Assembly (NCBI RefSeq): GCF_023243115.1
Contig: NZ_CP085081.1
Coordinates: forward strand, 4,738,001-4,802,000
Direction: 5' to 3'
Length of the DNA: 64,000 bases
From: Sediminicoccus sp. KRV36
GTDB lineage: Bacteria > Pseudomonadota > Alphaproteobacteria > Acetobacterales > Acetobacteraceae
Shown: piece after piece, positions 43,735 to 52,411 of the stretch
How the letters are laid out: the number at the start of each line of letters is the position of its first letter
Position numbering within the stretch: position 1 is the first letter of the stretch
The notes under the pieces: generated by a model
The model's input: only the letters and a program-made list of their open reading frames with translations
What the model was told of the DNA's origin: nothing
Database searches by the model: none
Translations under genes and position numbers: made by a program

Positions 43735-43835
43735 CGCCACGGTTTCCGTAGCGCCGCCGGGCGGCTTTTGTTACAGGTCAAGGCTGGCGGCCCAATCATC
43801 CGCCACAAGGAAACAGATCCCAGGGAGGGCTGCAT

Positions 43836-44558
43836 ATGGCACGAGTGGCATTGGTGACGGGCGGGCAGCGGGGCATTGGCGCCGCGATCAGCGAGGGGCT
43901 GAAGGCCGCCGGCCGCAAGGTGGTGGCAAGCTATGCCGGCAATGACGCCGCGGCCGCCGCCTTCACCGAGCGCACGGGCATCCCCTGCGTGAAGTTCGAC
44001 GTCTCCGACTTCGATGCCTGCGTCGCGGCCGTCGCGAAGATCCAGGCCGAGCACGGCCCGATCGAGATCCTCGTCAACAATGCCGGCATCACGCGCGATG
44101 CGATGATGCGCAAGCTGACGCGGCAGATGTGGGATGACGTGATCGATACCAACCTCGGCTCCTGCTACAACATGTGCAAGGCCGTGTGGGATGGCATGAG
44201 TGCGGCGAAATTCGGCCGCATCGTGAATATCGGTTCGGTGAATGGCCAGGCCGGGCAATTGGGCCAGGTGAACTACGCCGCCGCCAAATCCGGCATCCAT
44301 GGCTTCACCAAGGCCCTGGCGCAGGAAGGTGCGCGCAACCAGATCACCGTGAACGCCATCGCCCCCGGCTATGTGGATACCGAGATGGTGCGCGCCGTGC
44401 CGGCCGATGTGCTGGAAAAGATCATCGCGCGCATTCCCCGTGGCCGCCTGGGCACGGCCGAGGATATCGCCCGCGGCGTGGTCTTCCTGACGGCGGATGA
44501 AGCGGATTTCGTGACCGGCTCCACCCTGTCCATCAATGGCGGCCAGCACATGTACTGA
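43836..44558 (+). CDS. phaB: PhaB-like acetoacetyl-CoA reductase
   Basis: NADPH-dependent acetoacetyl-CoA reductase of 240 residues for polyhydroxyalkanoate synthesis. The SDR motifs are complete: TGGQRGIG, NNAGITRDAMM, the catalytic Ser in IGSVNGQAGQ, YAAAKSG (Tyr and Lys) and PGYVDTEMV. The sequence VNGQAGQLGQVNYAAAKSG is close to PhaB. The start at 43836 has GGGAGGG upstream. No phaC or phaA is in the window, so it may also serve general fatty or ketoacyl reduction. Confidence 0.88.
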   Translation: MARVALVTGGQRGIGAAISEGLKAAGRKVVASYAGNDAAAAAFTERTGIPCVKFDVSDFDACVAAVAKIQAEHGPIEILVNNAGITRDAMMRKLTRQMWDDVIDTNLGSCYNMCKAVWDGMSAAKFGRIVNIGSVNGQAGQLGQVNYAAAKSGIHGFTKALAQEGARNQITVNAIAPGYVDTEMVRAVPADVLEKIIARIPRGRLGTAEDIARGVVFLTADEADFVTGSTLSINGGQHMY

Positions 44559-44572
44559 GACTGTCGGCCACG

Positions 44573-44597
44573 CCCCTCCTGACCGGTTCAGGCGGGG
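44573..44597. terminator. hairpin between convergent phaB and acyltransferase genes
   Basis: CCCC-x-CCTGA / TCAGG-x-GGGG stem with a CCGGT loop, placed 15 bases after the phaB stop and 20 bases before the end of the convergent gene. No clear U-tract on either side, so it is a likely but unproven bidirectional terminator. Confidence 0.5.
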
Positions 44598-44616
44598 TGC
44601 GGCCCGGTTTCCCTGT

Positions 44617-45501
44617 TCAGGGGCGCCAGCGCCGATGCATCCATAGCCATTGGCCGGGTTCTTCGCGCACCCAGCCCTCGATGACCTGATTGATCATCGC
44701 CGTCGCCGCCTCGACGTCGATCTTGCCGGCGGCATCGCGCGGCAGTTCCAGGGGCGCGGTCAGTTCCAGGCGAAAGCGGTTCCCTGGCAGCCGGATCGCC
44801 CGCATGCCATGCACCGGCGCCTCGAAGCGCCGCGCCAGCCGCGCGATGAAGGGATTGGCCGCGACGGGATGGCCAAAGAAGGGCACGCGCGGCCCACGGC
44901 CAAAGCGCTGATCCACCAGCATGCCCAGGTTGATGCCCTGGTCCACCGCCTGCGCCATGCGGATCGGCGCGGACAGCCCGGCGGGAATCAACTCGCCCAT
45001 GATGGGTGCCCGCATCTTCACGATATCGGCCGCGATGAAGGGATTGTTCGGCGTGCGATAAAGCAGCGCCGCGCGCTGGCCAAAGGCATGGGCGATGACG
45101 GCGGGCAATTCCCAATTGCCCAGATGCGCGCCGAAGATCAGCACGGGCCGGCCCCCCTCCCGGATCGCGGCGAAGCGCGCCTTGGTCGCGTCATCCGATT
45201 CCACGCGCCGGCCATCGCCATCATAGAGCACGTCCAGATGCGGGTATTCGCAGACCGTGCGGCCCAGATTGGCCCAGGATTGGCGGGCGATGGCCTGGCG
45301 CTCGGCTTCGTTCTTCTCCGGGAAGGCGAGGCGGAGATTCTCCATGGCAAAGCGGTGATGCGGCAGCCAGGGGCCGATCTTCGGCGCCAGCCAGGCGCCC
45401 AGGTTGGAGGCGCGATCCGGCCCCAGCAGGCGCAAGGCGCCAAACACCCGGCGCGAGAGCCAGGCGACCAGCCATTCCCCGATCCGCTGTAGGCGCTTCA
45501 C
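44617..45501 (-). CDS. LpxL/HtrB-like lysophospholipid acyltransferase
   Basis: Membrane-associated acyltransferase of 294 residues of the lipid A late acyltransferase (LpxL/HtrB) family. The HX4E motif is HLGNWE, with the following LYRTPNNPFI and LGMLVDQRFGRGPRVPFFG segments and the EGWVREEPGQWLWMHRRW ending. Start is GTG at 45501, which overlaps the upstream dehydrogenase stop by four bases. Probably adds a secondary fatty acid to lipid A; alternative targets such as ornithine lipids cannot be excluded. Confidence 0.88.
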   Translation of the reverse strand: MKRLQRIGEWLVAWLSRRVFGALRLLGPDRASNLGAWLAPKIGPWLPHHRFAMENLRLAFPEKNEAERQAIARQSWANLGRTVCEYPHLDVLYDGDGRRVESDDATKARFAAIREGGRPVLIFGAHLGNWELPAVIAHAFGQRAALLYRTPNNPFIAADIVKMRAPIMGELIPAGLSAPIRMAQAVDQGINLGMLVDQRFGRGPRVPFFGHPVAANPFIARLARRFEAPVHGMRAIRLPGNRFRLELTAPLELPRDAAGKIDVEAATAMINQVIEGWVREEPGQWLWMHRRWRP

Positions 45502-46520
45502 AGCCGGATGACGATCTTTCCGAAGACGTTGCGCGCTTCCAGCCGCGCGAGGCCTTCCTCGAAACGCTCCATCGGCAGCACCGTATCCAGCACGGGGCGC
45601 ACGCCGTTCGCCATCTTCTCCAGCCCCTCGGCGATGTTGCGCAGGGTGGCGCCGAAGCTGCCCTGGATGCGCAATTGCCGTTGGAAGATCATCATCAGGT
45701 TGGTCTCGGCCGACACACCGCTGGTGCTGCCGCAGGTGACCAGCCGCCCGCCCATCTTCAGCGAAAGCAGGGAGCCCGCCCAGGTGGCGGCCCCCACATG
45801 CTCGAACACCACATCCACGCCGCGCTTGCCGGTGACGCGGCGGGCGACACTTTCGAAGCGGTCGGTGTTGTAGTTCACCACGTAATCCGCCCCTTCGGCG
45901 CGCGCCTTCTCCGCCTTGAATTCATCGCCCACCGTGCCGATCACGGTGCAGCCGATGGCCTTGGCCATGCGCACCGCGACCGTGCCGATGCCCGAGCCCG
46001 CGGCATGCACCAGCACCGTCTCGCCCGGCTCCAGCTTCGCATTGTCGAAGAGCATGTGCTGCACGGTGGAGAAGGTGATGCCGGCACAGGCCGCATCCTC
46101 GGCCGTCACACCCGCCGGCACGGGCACGCAAAGCCGGGCGGGGATGTTGATCAGCCCGCGCGCGAAGCCATCGGCGTGGAAGCCGCGAATGCCCTTCACG
46201 TTTTCGCAGAGATTGTCGCGCCCGCGCAGGCATTCCTTGCAGGTGCCGCAGGTCAGCCCGCCATAGGGGACGGCCATCTGCCCGATGACGAGGCCCGTCA
46301 CACCCTCACCCAGGGCCGCCACTTCGCCCACGCCTTCGGCGCCGACGCTGATGGGCAGGTCCCGCTTGGCGAATGCCATGCCGCGCCAGCCCCAGACGTC
46401 AATATGGTTCAGCGCCACCGCCCGCATCGCGAGCTGCACCTCGCCCGGGCCGGGCGGCGGCGGGGGCGGAATCTCCATCAGGCGGAGGTCACGGTCGGCG
46501 AGGAGTTGGAGAGCGCGCAT
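45498..46520 (-). CDS. zinc-binding dehydrogenase (quinone oxidoreductase-like)
   Basis: Medium-chain dehydrogenase/reductase of 340 residues. Catalytic-domain start MRALQLLADRDLRL, a Cys-rich structural zinc set (CGTCKECLRGRDNLC), and a nucleotide-binding motif HAAGSGIGTVAVRMAKAIG. This HAAGSGIG type is typical of quinone oxidoreductase or alcohol dehydrogenases near enoyl reductase-like proteins. The true start is ATG 46520; the open frame further upstream overlaps the divergent cobT. Forms an operon with the LpxL-like gene. Substrate unknown. Confidence 0.85.
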   Translation of the reverse strand: MRALQLLADRDLRLMEIPPPPPPGPGEVQLAMRAVALNHIDVWGWRGMAFAKRDLPISVGAEGVGEVAALGEGVTGLVIGQMAVPYGGLTCGTCKECLRGRDNLCENVKGIRGFHADGFARGLINIPARLCVPVPAGVTAEDAACAGITFSTVQHMLFDNAKLEPGETVLVHAAGSGIGTVAVRMAKAIGCTVIGTVGDEFKAEKARAEGADYVVNYNTDRFESVARRVTGKRGVDVVFEHVGAATWAGSLLSLKMGGRLVTCGSTSGVSAETNLMMIFQRQLRIQGSFGATLRNIAEGLEKMANGVRPVLDTVLPMERFEEGLARLEARNVFGKIVIRL

Positions 46521-46594
46521 GCGGGGGCGGATAGCAGGGTTCCGCCGGAGGCCCAAGGTGGACATGCGGCGCGGAACCGCCTTGAAGGGCGCCC

Positions 46595-47614
46595 ATGGCC
46601 ATGAATACCCCCTCGCATGATTTCGAAGCCGCCCTCCAGGCGCGGATTGACGGCAAGACCAAGCCTCGCGGCGCGCTGGGCCGCATCGAGGCGCTGGCGG
46701 CGCAGATCGCCCGCGCGCAGGGCAGCCTGGCGCCGCGCATGGAAAGCTGCCGCCTGATCCTCTTTGCCGGGGATCACGGCATCGCAACGGAGGGGGTCTC
46801 GGCCTATCCGCAGGCAGTGACGCGCCAGATGGTGCTGAATTTCCTGGCGGGCGGGGCGGCGGCCAATGTCTTCGCGCGGCAGGCGGGCATCCCCGTCGCC
46901 GTGGTGGATTGCGGGGTGGCGGGGCCGCCGATCACGGATGAACGGCTGGTCTCCCGCCGCATCGGGCCCGGCACGGCGAATGCGCTGCATGGCCCGGCGA
47001 TGACGCGGGCCGAGTGCGACGCCGCCCTGGAGACGGGCCGCGCCCTGGCCCGGGAGGGGGATTTCGACGCGCTCTGCCTGGGTGAGATGGGCATCGGCAA
47101 TACCTCCGCGGCTGCGCTGCTGGCGCATAAGCTCAGCGGTGGCGCGCTGGAGGGGCTGGTCGGGCGGGGCACGGGGCTGGATGCGGCGGGGCTGGCCCGC
47201 AAGACGGCGATCCTGACGCGGGCCGCCGCCCGCACGGCGCCCCGCCTGGATGGGGTCACGGCGCTGATGGAGTATGGCGGCTTCGAAATCGCCGCCATGG
47301 CCGGCGCCATGCTGGGTGCCGCCGCGATGCGCCGCCTGGTGCTGGTGGATGGCTTCATCGCCTCGGCCGCCGCATGCGTGGCGCTCGACATGGCGCCGGC
47401 GATCCGCGGCCACCTGGTCTTCGCCCATCGCTCGGCCGAGCAGGGGCATGCGGCGCTGCTGGCGGCCCTGGGGGCCGAGCCGCTGCTGGATCTCGGCCTG
47501 CGGCTGGGCGAGGGCTCGGGCGCGCTGCTGGCCTGGCCGCTGCTGCGCGCCAGCGCCGCCATGCTGAACGAGATGGCCAGCTTTGAAAGCGCCGCGGTGA
47601 GCGGCCCGGCATGA
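46595..47614 (+). CDS. cobT: CobT: nicotinate-nucleotide-dimethylbenzimidazole phosphoribosyltransferase
   Basis: Enzyme of 339 residues that activates the lower ligand of cobalamin to alpha-ribazole phosphate. Family motifs: LDxKTKPxGSLGRxE-type start (here IDGKTKPRGALGRIEALA), FAGDHGIATEGVSAYPQ, GEMGIGNTSAAALL, the catalytic Glu region EYGGFEIAAMAGAML and HLVFAHRSAEQGH. Starts a cobT-cobS-cobC-cobO operon. I see no cobalamin riboswitch in the 74 bases before it. Confidence 0.94.
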   Translation: MAMNTPSHDFEAALQARIDGKTKPRGALGRIEALAAQIARAQGSLAPRMESCRLILFAGDHGIATEGVSAYPQAVTRQMVLNFLAGGAAANVFARQAGIPVAVVDCGVAGPPITDERLVSRRIGPGTANALHGPAMTRAECDAALETGRALAREGDFDALCLGEMGIGNTSAAALLAHKLSGGALEGLVGRGTGLDAAGLARKTAILTRAAARTAPRLDGVTALMEYGGFEIAAMAGAMLGAAAMRRLVLVDGFIASAAACVALDMAPAIRGHLVFAHRSAEQGHAALLAALGAEPLLDLGLRLGEGSGALLAWPLLRASAAMLNEMASFESAAVSGPA

Positions 47615-48384
47615 GGCAAGCCCCGCTCCGGGAGGAATGGGCCATCTTCCTGCTCGGCGTGCAGTTCCTGACGCGCGTTCCGGTCCCGGCCAGCGATGTT
47701 TTCACGCCGGAACGGCTGACGGCGGCGACGCGCTATTACCCCCTGATCGGCGCGCTGATCGGCGGCGTCGCGGCTGGTGTCTATGCGCTGGCCGCGCTGG
47801 TCTGGCCGCCGGCGGTGGCCGTGCTGCTCTGCATCGCGGCCGGCATCGCGCTCACCGGCGCCTTCCATGAGGACGGGCTGGCCGACATGTTCGATGGCGT
47901 GGGCGGGGGCCTGACGCGGGAACGCGCGCTGGAGATCATGAAGGATAGCCGCATCGGCACCTATGGCACGGTGGCGCTGCTCCTCGCACTCGCGCTCAAG
48001 GCGGCCGCGCTGGCGGCGATGCCGGCCATGACCGTGGTGCTGGCGCTGATCGGCGCCCATGCGCTCAGCCGTTTTTCCGCCGTGCTGGTGATCGCCAGCA
48101 GCCGCTATGTGCGCGACCACGGCACCGCCAAGCCCGTGGCCGATGGGGTAAGCCGGGCCAGCCTGCGCATCGCCGGCGCCACGGCGCTGGCCTTGCTGCC
48201 GGCGCTGGGCTGGGGCCTTGGGGTGCCGGCGCTGCTGCTGGGGCTGGCCGGGCTTTGCCTGGGCCATCTCGTCATGCGGCGGGTCTTTGAACGCAAGCTC
48301 GGCGGCTATACCGGCGATTGCCTGGGGGCCGTCCAGCAGGCGAGCGAGCTGGGCTTCTACCTGGGGCTGCTGGCATGGCTTTGA
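47611..48384 (+). CDS. cobS: CobS: adenosylcobinamide-GDP ribazoletransferase
   Basis: Membrane protein of 257 residues (about six helices) that joins adenosylcobinamide-GDP and alpha-ribazole. Motifs: FLTRVPVP at the start, YYPLIGALIG, GAFHEDGLADMFDG (metal-binding DGLAD) and KDSRIGTYG. Overlaps cobT (ATGA) and the following cobC start. Confidence 0.94.
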   Translation: MRQAPLREEWAIFLLGVQFLTRVPVPASDVFTPERLTAATRYYPLIGALIGGVAAGVYALAALVWPPAVAVLLCIAAGIALTGAFHEDGLADMFDGVGGGLTRERALEIMKDSRIGTYGTVALLLALALKAAALAAMPAMTVVLALIGAHALSRFSAVLVIASSRYVRDHGTAKPVADGVSRASLRIAGATALALLPALGWGLGVPALLLGLAGLCLGHLVMRRVFERKLGGYTGDCLGAVQQASELGFYLGLLAWL

Positions 48385-48887
48385 TGCTGATGCGGCATTT
48401 CCGGCCCGCCATCGGCCCGGGCATCTGCTACGGTGCCACCGACCTTGACCTGGCCGAGGGGCATGAGGCGGCGCTGGCCGCGCTGATGGCCAGGCTGCCC
48501 GCGCTGGATGGCGTGATCAGCAGCCCGTTGCGCCGCTGTCGGCTCCTGGCGGAAGCGATCGCCGCGCAAAGGGGGCGTGCCGTACAGCTCGACCCGCGCC
48601 TGCGCGAGATGGATTTCGGCGCCTGGGAGGGCCTGCCCTGGGACGACATCCCGCGCGCCGAGCTGGATGCCTGGGCGGCCGATTTCCTGCAGGCCCGCCC
48701 GCATGGCGGTGAATCCGTGGCGCAGCTGCGGGCGCGCAGCCATGCGGCCCTGGCCGAGCATCGCGCCCGGCCCGGGCGGCACCTGCTGGTGACCCATGCC
48801 GGGGTGATCAAGGCGGCGCTGGCCACCGGCGATCGCGCCGAGGATTGGCCCGCCTCCCTCGCCTTTGGCGAGTTCGTGACCATCTGA
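48375..48887 (+). CDS. cobC: histidine phosphatase, probable alpha-ribazole phosphatase CobC
   Basis: Histidine-phosphatase family enzyme of 170 residues. Phosphoenzyme motif LMRHFRP (RH), SSPLRRCRLLAEAIAA, EMDFGAWEGLPWDDI and LVTHAGVIKA. Position between cobS and cobO points to alpha-ribazole phosphatase, the last missing step of lower-ligand assembly. ATG 48375 overlaps cobS; the frame is open further upstream, but the protein there is not family-like. Confidence 0.87.
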   Translation: MALMLMRHFRPAIGPGICYGATDLDLAEGHEAALAALMARLPALDGVISSPLRRCRLLAEAIAAQRGRAVQLDPRLREMDFGAWEGLPWDDIPRAELDAWAADFLQARPHGGESVAQLRARSHAALAEHRARPGRHLLVTHAGVIKAALATGDRAEDWPASLAFGEFVTI

Positions 48888-48909
48888 CCGCCGACAGGAG
48901 ATTCCCATC

Positions 48910-49512
48910 ATGCCCGACGACGACACCCACAAGGCCGCGATGCAGGCGCTGAAGGCCGAGCAGCGCCGCAAGATCATCGAAGCCGGCGACCCGGATCGCG
49001 GCCTCGTTTTCGTTCACACCGGCAATGGCAAGGGCAAGTCCAGCTCGGCCTTTGGCGTGATCATCCGCGCGCTGGGCTGGGGCCACAGCGTGGGCGTGGT
49101 GCAGTTCATCAAGGGCGACTGGCCCACCGGCGAGAAGCAGTTCTTCGCCAAATACGAGGACCAGGTGGTCTGGCGCACCATGGGCGAGGGCTTCACCTGG
49201 GACACCCAGGACCGCAGCCGCGATACGGCAACCGCCGTCGCGGCCCTGGCCGTCGCGGCGGAGATGCTGGCCAGCGGCGCGCATGACCTGGTCGTGCTGG
49301 ATGAGATCAACATCGCGCTGCAATTCGAATATCTGACCGTGGAGGCGGTGCTGGCGGCGCTGGCCGGGCGGTCCCAGCGCACCAGCGTGATCCTGACCGG
49401 GCGCGATGCGAAGCCGGAGGTGATGGATTACGCCGACCTCGTCTCGGATATCCGCGAGGTGAAGCACCCGTTCCAGGCCGGCATCAAGGCGCAGCGCGGG
49501 CTGGATTTCTGA
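48910..49512 (+). CDS. cobO: CobO/BtuR: cob(I)yrinic acid a,c-diamide adenosyltransferase
   Basis: Corrinoid adenosyltransferase of 200 residues that attaches the upper adenosyl ligand. P-loop-like GNGKGKSSSAFG, VVQFIKGDWPTGE, LDEINIALQFEYL and LTGRDAKPEVMDYADLVSDI are characteristic of CobO. Ends the cobalamin operon; an intergenic repeat copy follows after 15 bases. Confidence 0.95.
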   Translation: MPDDDTHKAAMQALKAEQRRKIIEAGDPDRGLVFVHTGNGKGKSSSAFGVIIRALGWGHSVGVVQFIKGDWPTGEKQFFAKYEDQVVWRTMGEGFTWDTQDRSRDTATAVAALAVAAEMLASGAHDLVVLDEINIALQFEYLTVEAVLAALAGRSQRTSVILTGRDAKPEVMDYADLVSDIREVKHPFQAGIKAQRGLDF

Positions 49513-49527
49513 AGCAGGAGCCAGCGC

Positions 49528-49590
49528 CCCGGCAGAACGAAGGTCCAGGAAACCCGGTTTCCTGGCGAGTGAGCGCGAGAGGGCGCGATG
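49528..49590 (-). repeat. intergenic palindromic repeat, copy D
   Basis: Inverse copy of the 24479-24541 unit: GAACGAAGGT, then CCAGGAAACCCGGTTTCCTGG and GAGTGAGCGCGAGAGGGC. It opens the 328-base gene-free stretch 49513-49840 at the left border of the accessory island; the rest of that stretch shows no convincing feature except a 16-base tandem duplication at 49814-49845. Confidence 0.65.
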
Positions 49591-49813
49591 CACTTTACCG
49601 CCAGATGAGGTGAGCCATCGGCGGATGTCGCAACCAAACAGATCCGCATCTTGCCAAGCTGGCAACGCAAACGACGCGCGCTGCCGATCAGACTGCCCTT
49701 GCGCCGGCCAAACCGTTGCGGGCGACGCTACCCTCGCGGGTGTCCACCGCGTGACAGCTGCGATCGCTGAGGGGGGGATGGCCGGCATTGAGCAGATCGG
49801 CAGGCCTGTCAGC

Positions 49814-49845
49814 GCGCGTCCGGTTCAGGGCGCGTCCGGTTCAGG
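49814..49845. repeat. 16-base tandem duplication at the end of the solute-binding gene
   Basis: Two back-to-back copies of GCGCGTCCGGTTCAGG; the second contains the stop codon of the solute-binding protein gene, so the last bases of that gene are duplicated downstream. Confidence 0.7.
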
Positions 49846-51007
49846 GCGCCTCTCCAAACCGTGCGCCGATGCTCTCATCCCAGCGCCGGACCATGGCAGC
49901 CAATGCGCGCGGCGCCAGCGGTGCCACCGTATGCCGGCTGGTCATGGTCTCCGCGAGCTCTGGCGTCATCACCTGTGTCCATCGCTGGAGGTCCGCGGGG
50001 GTGACCGCGCCAGGGGGCAGTGCCTCGCGCGCGGCATGGCTGGGCACCAGGCCCCGCCCAAAGACGCGCATCTGGATTGTCGGTGCCAGCATGAAGTTCA
50101 TGTACGCCGCGATGGCCGATAAGCGCTCCTGCGGCACCGGGCGTGGCACGGCCAGGATGATGCTGTTGGGGAGCAGGGGGCCAGCCTCCATCAGGACGCC
50201 GCGCGTATCGGCTGGCAGCGAGCCCATCGTCACGCCGCCGATATAGCTGTTCAGGACGCAGGGCATGAGGTCACTGCCGCCTTCGGCAAACTCCTCCAGG
50301 GCAGCCCCGCCTGAGCTGGGATAATAGCCGACATGGCGTCCCAGCTCCGCCAGGTACTCCCAGCTGCGTGGCCAGCCGGCCAGGGGGTCGAGCGGGTCAG
50401 GATCGCCCAGCAGATGGGGCAGCGCGTTGACGAAAAGCTGGCCGAAGCGGGACTGCCCCGGGCGAGGATATTGGAACCGTTGCGGGTTCTGCCGGGCATA
50501 ATCGAGCAGCGCCGCCGGCGTTCGTGGTGGCGTGACCAGGCGGGTTGGATGGTGGATCAGGAGCGGGCCTCCCGGGGCGGCCATGATCACCAGGCCGCTG
50601 TTGCCGAGCACGGCCTGGACCTGAAGCCCGACGGGCGTTGCCGCAGCCAGGGCCACCTGGATCATACTGTCGGGCAATGGCTGCCAGAGGTCCCGCATCG
50701 CACCTAGCGCGTAGCCAGCGAAGTTGGTCAGCACGATCTCGGTGTCAGTTAGCCCGTCAGCGACCTCCCGCTGCAACTCGCTGGTGATCGAGGACAGGTC
50801 GGCGACACGGATTGACAGGCCGGGCAAGGCGGCACCTGCCTCCAGCGGCAAGTCGTGCAACACGGCCGCTGACTGCTGGACGCTTTCCGCCACGGCCATG
50901 ACCCGAAGATTGGCCTCAGCAGAGTGCAGGGTCTGCGCCCGGCCGCGCCCCAGCCAGGCACCAGGCAGGATGCCCGCCAGGACGGCGCGGCGCGGCGTGG
51001 CACTCAT
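49841..51007 (-). CDS. extracellular solute-binding protein (Tat signal) coupled to GH8
   Basis: Exported protein of 388 residues looking like a type II periplasmic solute-binding protein (family 1-like). The start at 51007 opens SATPRRAVLAGILPGAWLG, a Tat-like signal. The body has GLTDTEIVLTNFAGYALGAM, AVLGNSGLVIMAAPGG, and a C-terminal AAYMNFMLAPTIQMRVFGRG that recalls iron- or spermidine-type binders ('YMNFML.P..Q'). ATG overlaps the GH8 stop (ATGA), so the two are translated together. No ABC permease or ATPase of an importer is nearby, so it is an orphan binding protein; a sugar or oligosaccharide ligand is only a guess from the GH8 neighbour. Confidence 0.75.
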   Translation of the reverse strand: MSATPRRAVLAGILPGAWLGRGRAQTLHSAEANLRVMAVAESVQQSAAVLHDLPLEAGAALPGLSIRVADLSSITSELQREVADGLTDTEIVLTNFAGYALGAMRDLWQPLPDSMIQVALAAATPVGLQVQAVLGNSGLVIMAAPGGPLLIHHPTRLVTPPRTPAALLDYARQNPQRFQYPRPGQSRFGQLFVNALPHLLGDPDPLDPLAGWPRSWEYLAELGRHVGYYPSSGGAALEEFAEGGSDLMPCVLNSYIGGVTMGSLPADTRGVLMEAGPLLPNSIILAVPRPVPQERLSAIAAYMNFMLAPTIQMRVFGRGLVPSHAAREALPPGAVTPADLQRWTQVMTPELAETMTSRHTVAPLAPRALAAMVRRWDESIGARFGEAP

Positions 51008-52287
51008 CGCGGCGGAGCCAGGCCGTGCAGCCCTGGTGGCACACCCCGAACCTGCGCAGGAAGATGACGGTCGGCGCGGGCCAATTGCCCGGGCGCCGCC
51101 TGATCCTGCGTTTGGCCGTGGAAATGCCGGAACCATTGCCAGGCTGCTTCTGTCGCTTCGGTCAGTTGAGAAAACTGGGATGGCGCATCGGCCGTGGCGA
51201 CTTCAGGCGCCAAGGCGGGCGCTTCTGCCGGCATGTGGGGCGCGATCCGGCTCTGCAGGACGAGGGCGGCGGCAAAGTAATCCGGCGCCTCCGCCACCGC
51301 GATCGGTCGGCCGGCATCTTCGCCGCGACGGGTCAGCAGCAGGGCATGCACGGCCCGGATGCCGGCATGGCCGGGATAAGGGGCAATTTCGCCGCTGCGC
51401 AGATCAACCCAGGCGGGCGGGCGTCTCGGATGCGCGGATGCGCTCCAGTAGGCATGGGCGGAGTGGAGCATCGGCACAGCGTGGCCTTGCCAGGCAAGGT
51501 TCAGCGGTACGCGAAGAGCGTCCCACGAGAAGCGCTCCGGCCAATGGGTGGCCGGGGTCGGCGGTCCGCCATGGGCTGGCAACAAAAGCCAATCCGGTGG
51601 CAGCCGCCACCGTCCGAAGGCCGACTGCTCCACCAGGGCCAGCCCATCATGCTCGAGGCGTGACCAGCGTGGATCGGGCACAGCCCGGGAGAGCGCCCTC
51701 AATGCGGGAAACGCGTAGTAGGAGAGGTTGATGGTGGTCCCGCTGGCATCCTGGAACCCGAGCGCCCCGGGCAGCATCACCGTGCGGCCATTCACCTCCT
51801 TCACGCAGCAGCGCAGGATATCGGTCGCGATGCCGCGGGCCGCGGCGCCATATTCGGGGGACTGCCATCGCTCCGAGGCCATCAACAGCGCCCAGGCGAT
51901 GAAGATGTCGCCGTCCGTGGCGTTGTTGCTGTCACTCACGCCGATGCCGGCATGGGGCTCGAAACGCCACGCATGAAGGTGATCAGACGCGCGCGAGAGA
52001 TGCCGATGGGTCCATTGCCAGATCAGGTCAAAGCGTGGGCGGTCATCGAAATGCACCGCGAAGAGCATGCCATAGCCCTGCCCCTCGCTGTGCGAGATGC
52101 CGCGGTTGGCGGTGTCGATCACGCGGCCTTCCGGCCCGAGGTAGCGCCGGACGAAGGCCTGCCATTCGGTGGCCCCAGGCGCGGGCGGCGGCACGGCGAA
52201 GCTGGTCCCCAGGCTCAGAAAAAACGCCAGCAGACTGAGCGCCATGAGGCGTAAGGGCCGGGCTGCAAATGGCTTTTGCTGTCTCAT
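51004..52287 (-). CDS. second GH8 glycosidase (endoglucanase-like) of the secretion island
   Basis: Secreted GH8 enzyme of 427 residues. Signal peptide LRLMALSLLAFFLSLGTSFA; the catalytic Glu is in SHSEGQGYGM (Glu68) and the Asp region in NNATDGDIFIAWALL (Asp125). Ribosome site AAGGGGG just before ATG 52287. Compared with the bcs GH8 it has a C-terminal tail of about 80 residues beyond the GH8 core that is not recognisable. It follows the VCBS gene by 124 bases and overlaps the solute-binding gene, so it may be in the same transcription unit as the type I secretion locus. Beta-1,4-glucan is the likely substrate class, but GH8 also covers xylan and chitosan. Confidence 0.85.
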   Translation of the reverse strand: MRQQKPFAARPLRLMALSLLAFFLSLGTSFAVPPPAPGATEWQAFVRRYLGPEGRVIDTANRGISHSEGQGYGMLFAVHFDDRPRFDLIWQWTHRHLSRASDHLHAWRFEPHAGIGVSDSNNATDGDIFIAWALLMASERWQSPEYGAAARGIATDILRCCVKEVNGRTVMLPGALGFQDASGTTINLSYYAFPALRALSRAVPDPRWSRLEHDGLALVEQSAFGRWRLPPDWLLLPAHGGPPTPATHWPERFSWDALRVPLNLAWQGHAVPMLHSAHAYWSASAHPRRPPAWVDLRSGEIAPYPGHAGIRAVHALLLTRRGEDAGRPIAVAEAPDYFAAALVLQSRIAPHMPAEAPALAPEVATADAPSQFSQLTEATEAAWQWFRHFHGQTQDQAAPGQLARADRHLPAQVRGVPPGLHGLAPPR

Positions 52288-52411
52288 GGGCCCCCTTTCT
52301 ATTGCGTGGTCCTTGCATGGCCAACATCGCGTGCGCGCTCACGATGGCCCAGGCTGAAGCGCCATCCCATTTGGCGGGGGATGCAGCCGGATCATCGCCC
52401 CGCTGAGCGGA

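Noticed and set aside
46521..46594. Possible cobalamin riboswitch before cobT
   Set aside because: Only 74 bases separate cobT from the divergent dehydrogenase, and no B12-box-like segment is visible.
49428..49788. Minus-strand frames in the gap after cobO
   Set aside because: No start context or family likeness, and they run into the repeat copy and cobO antisense; taken as non-coding.
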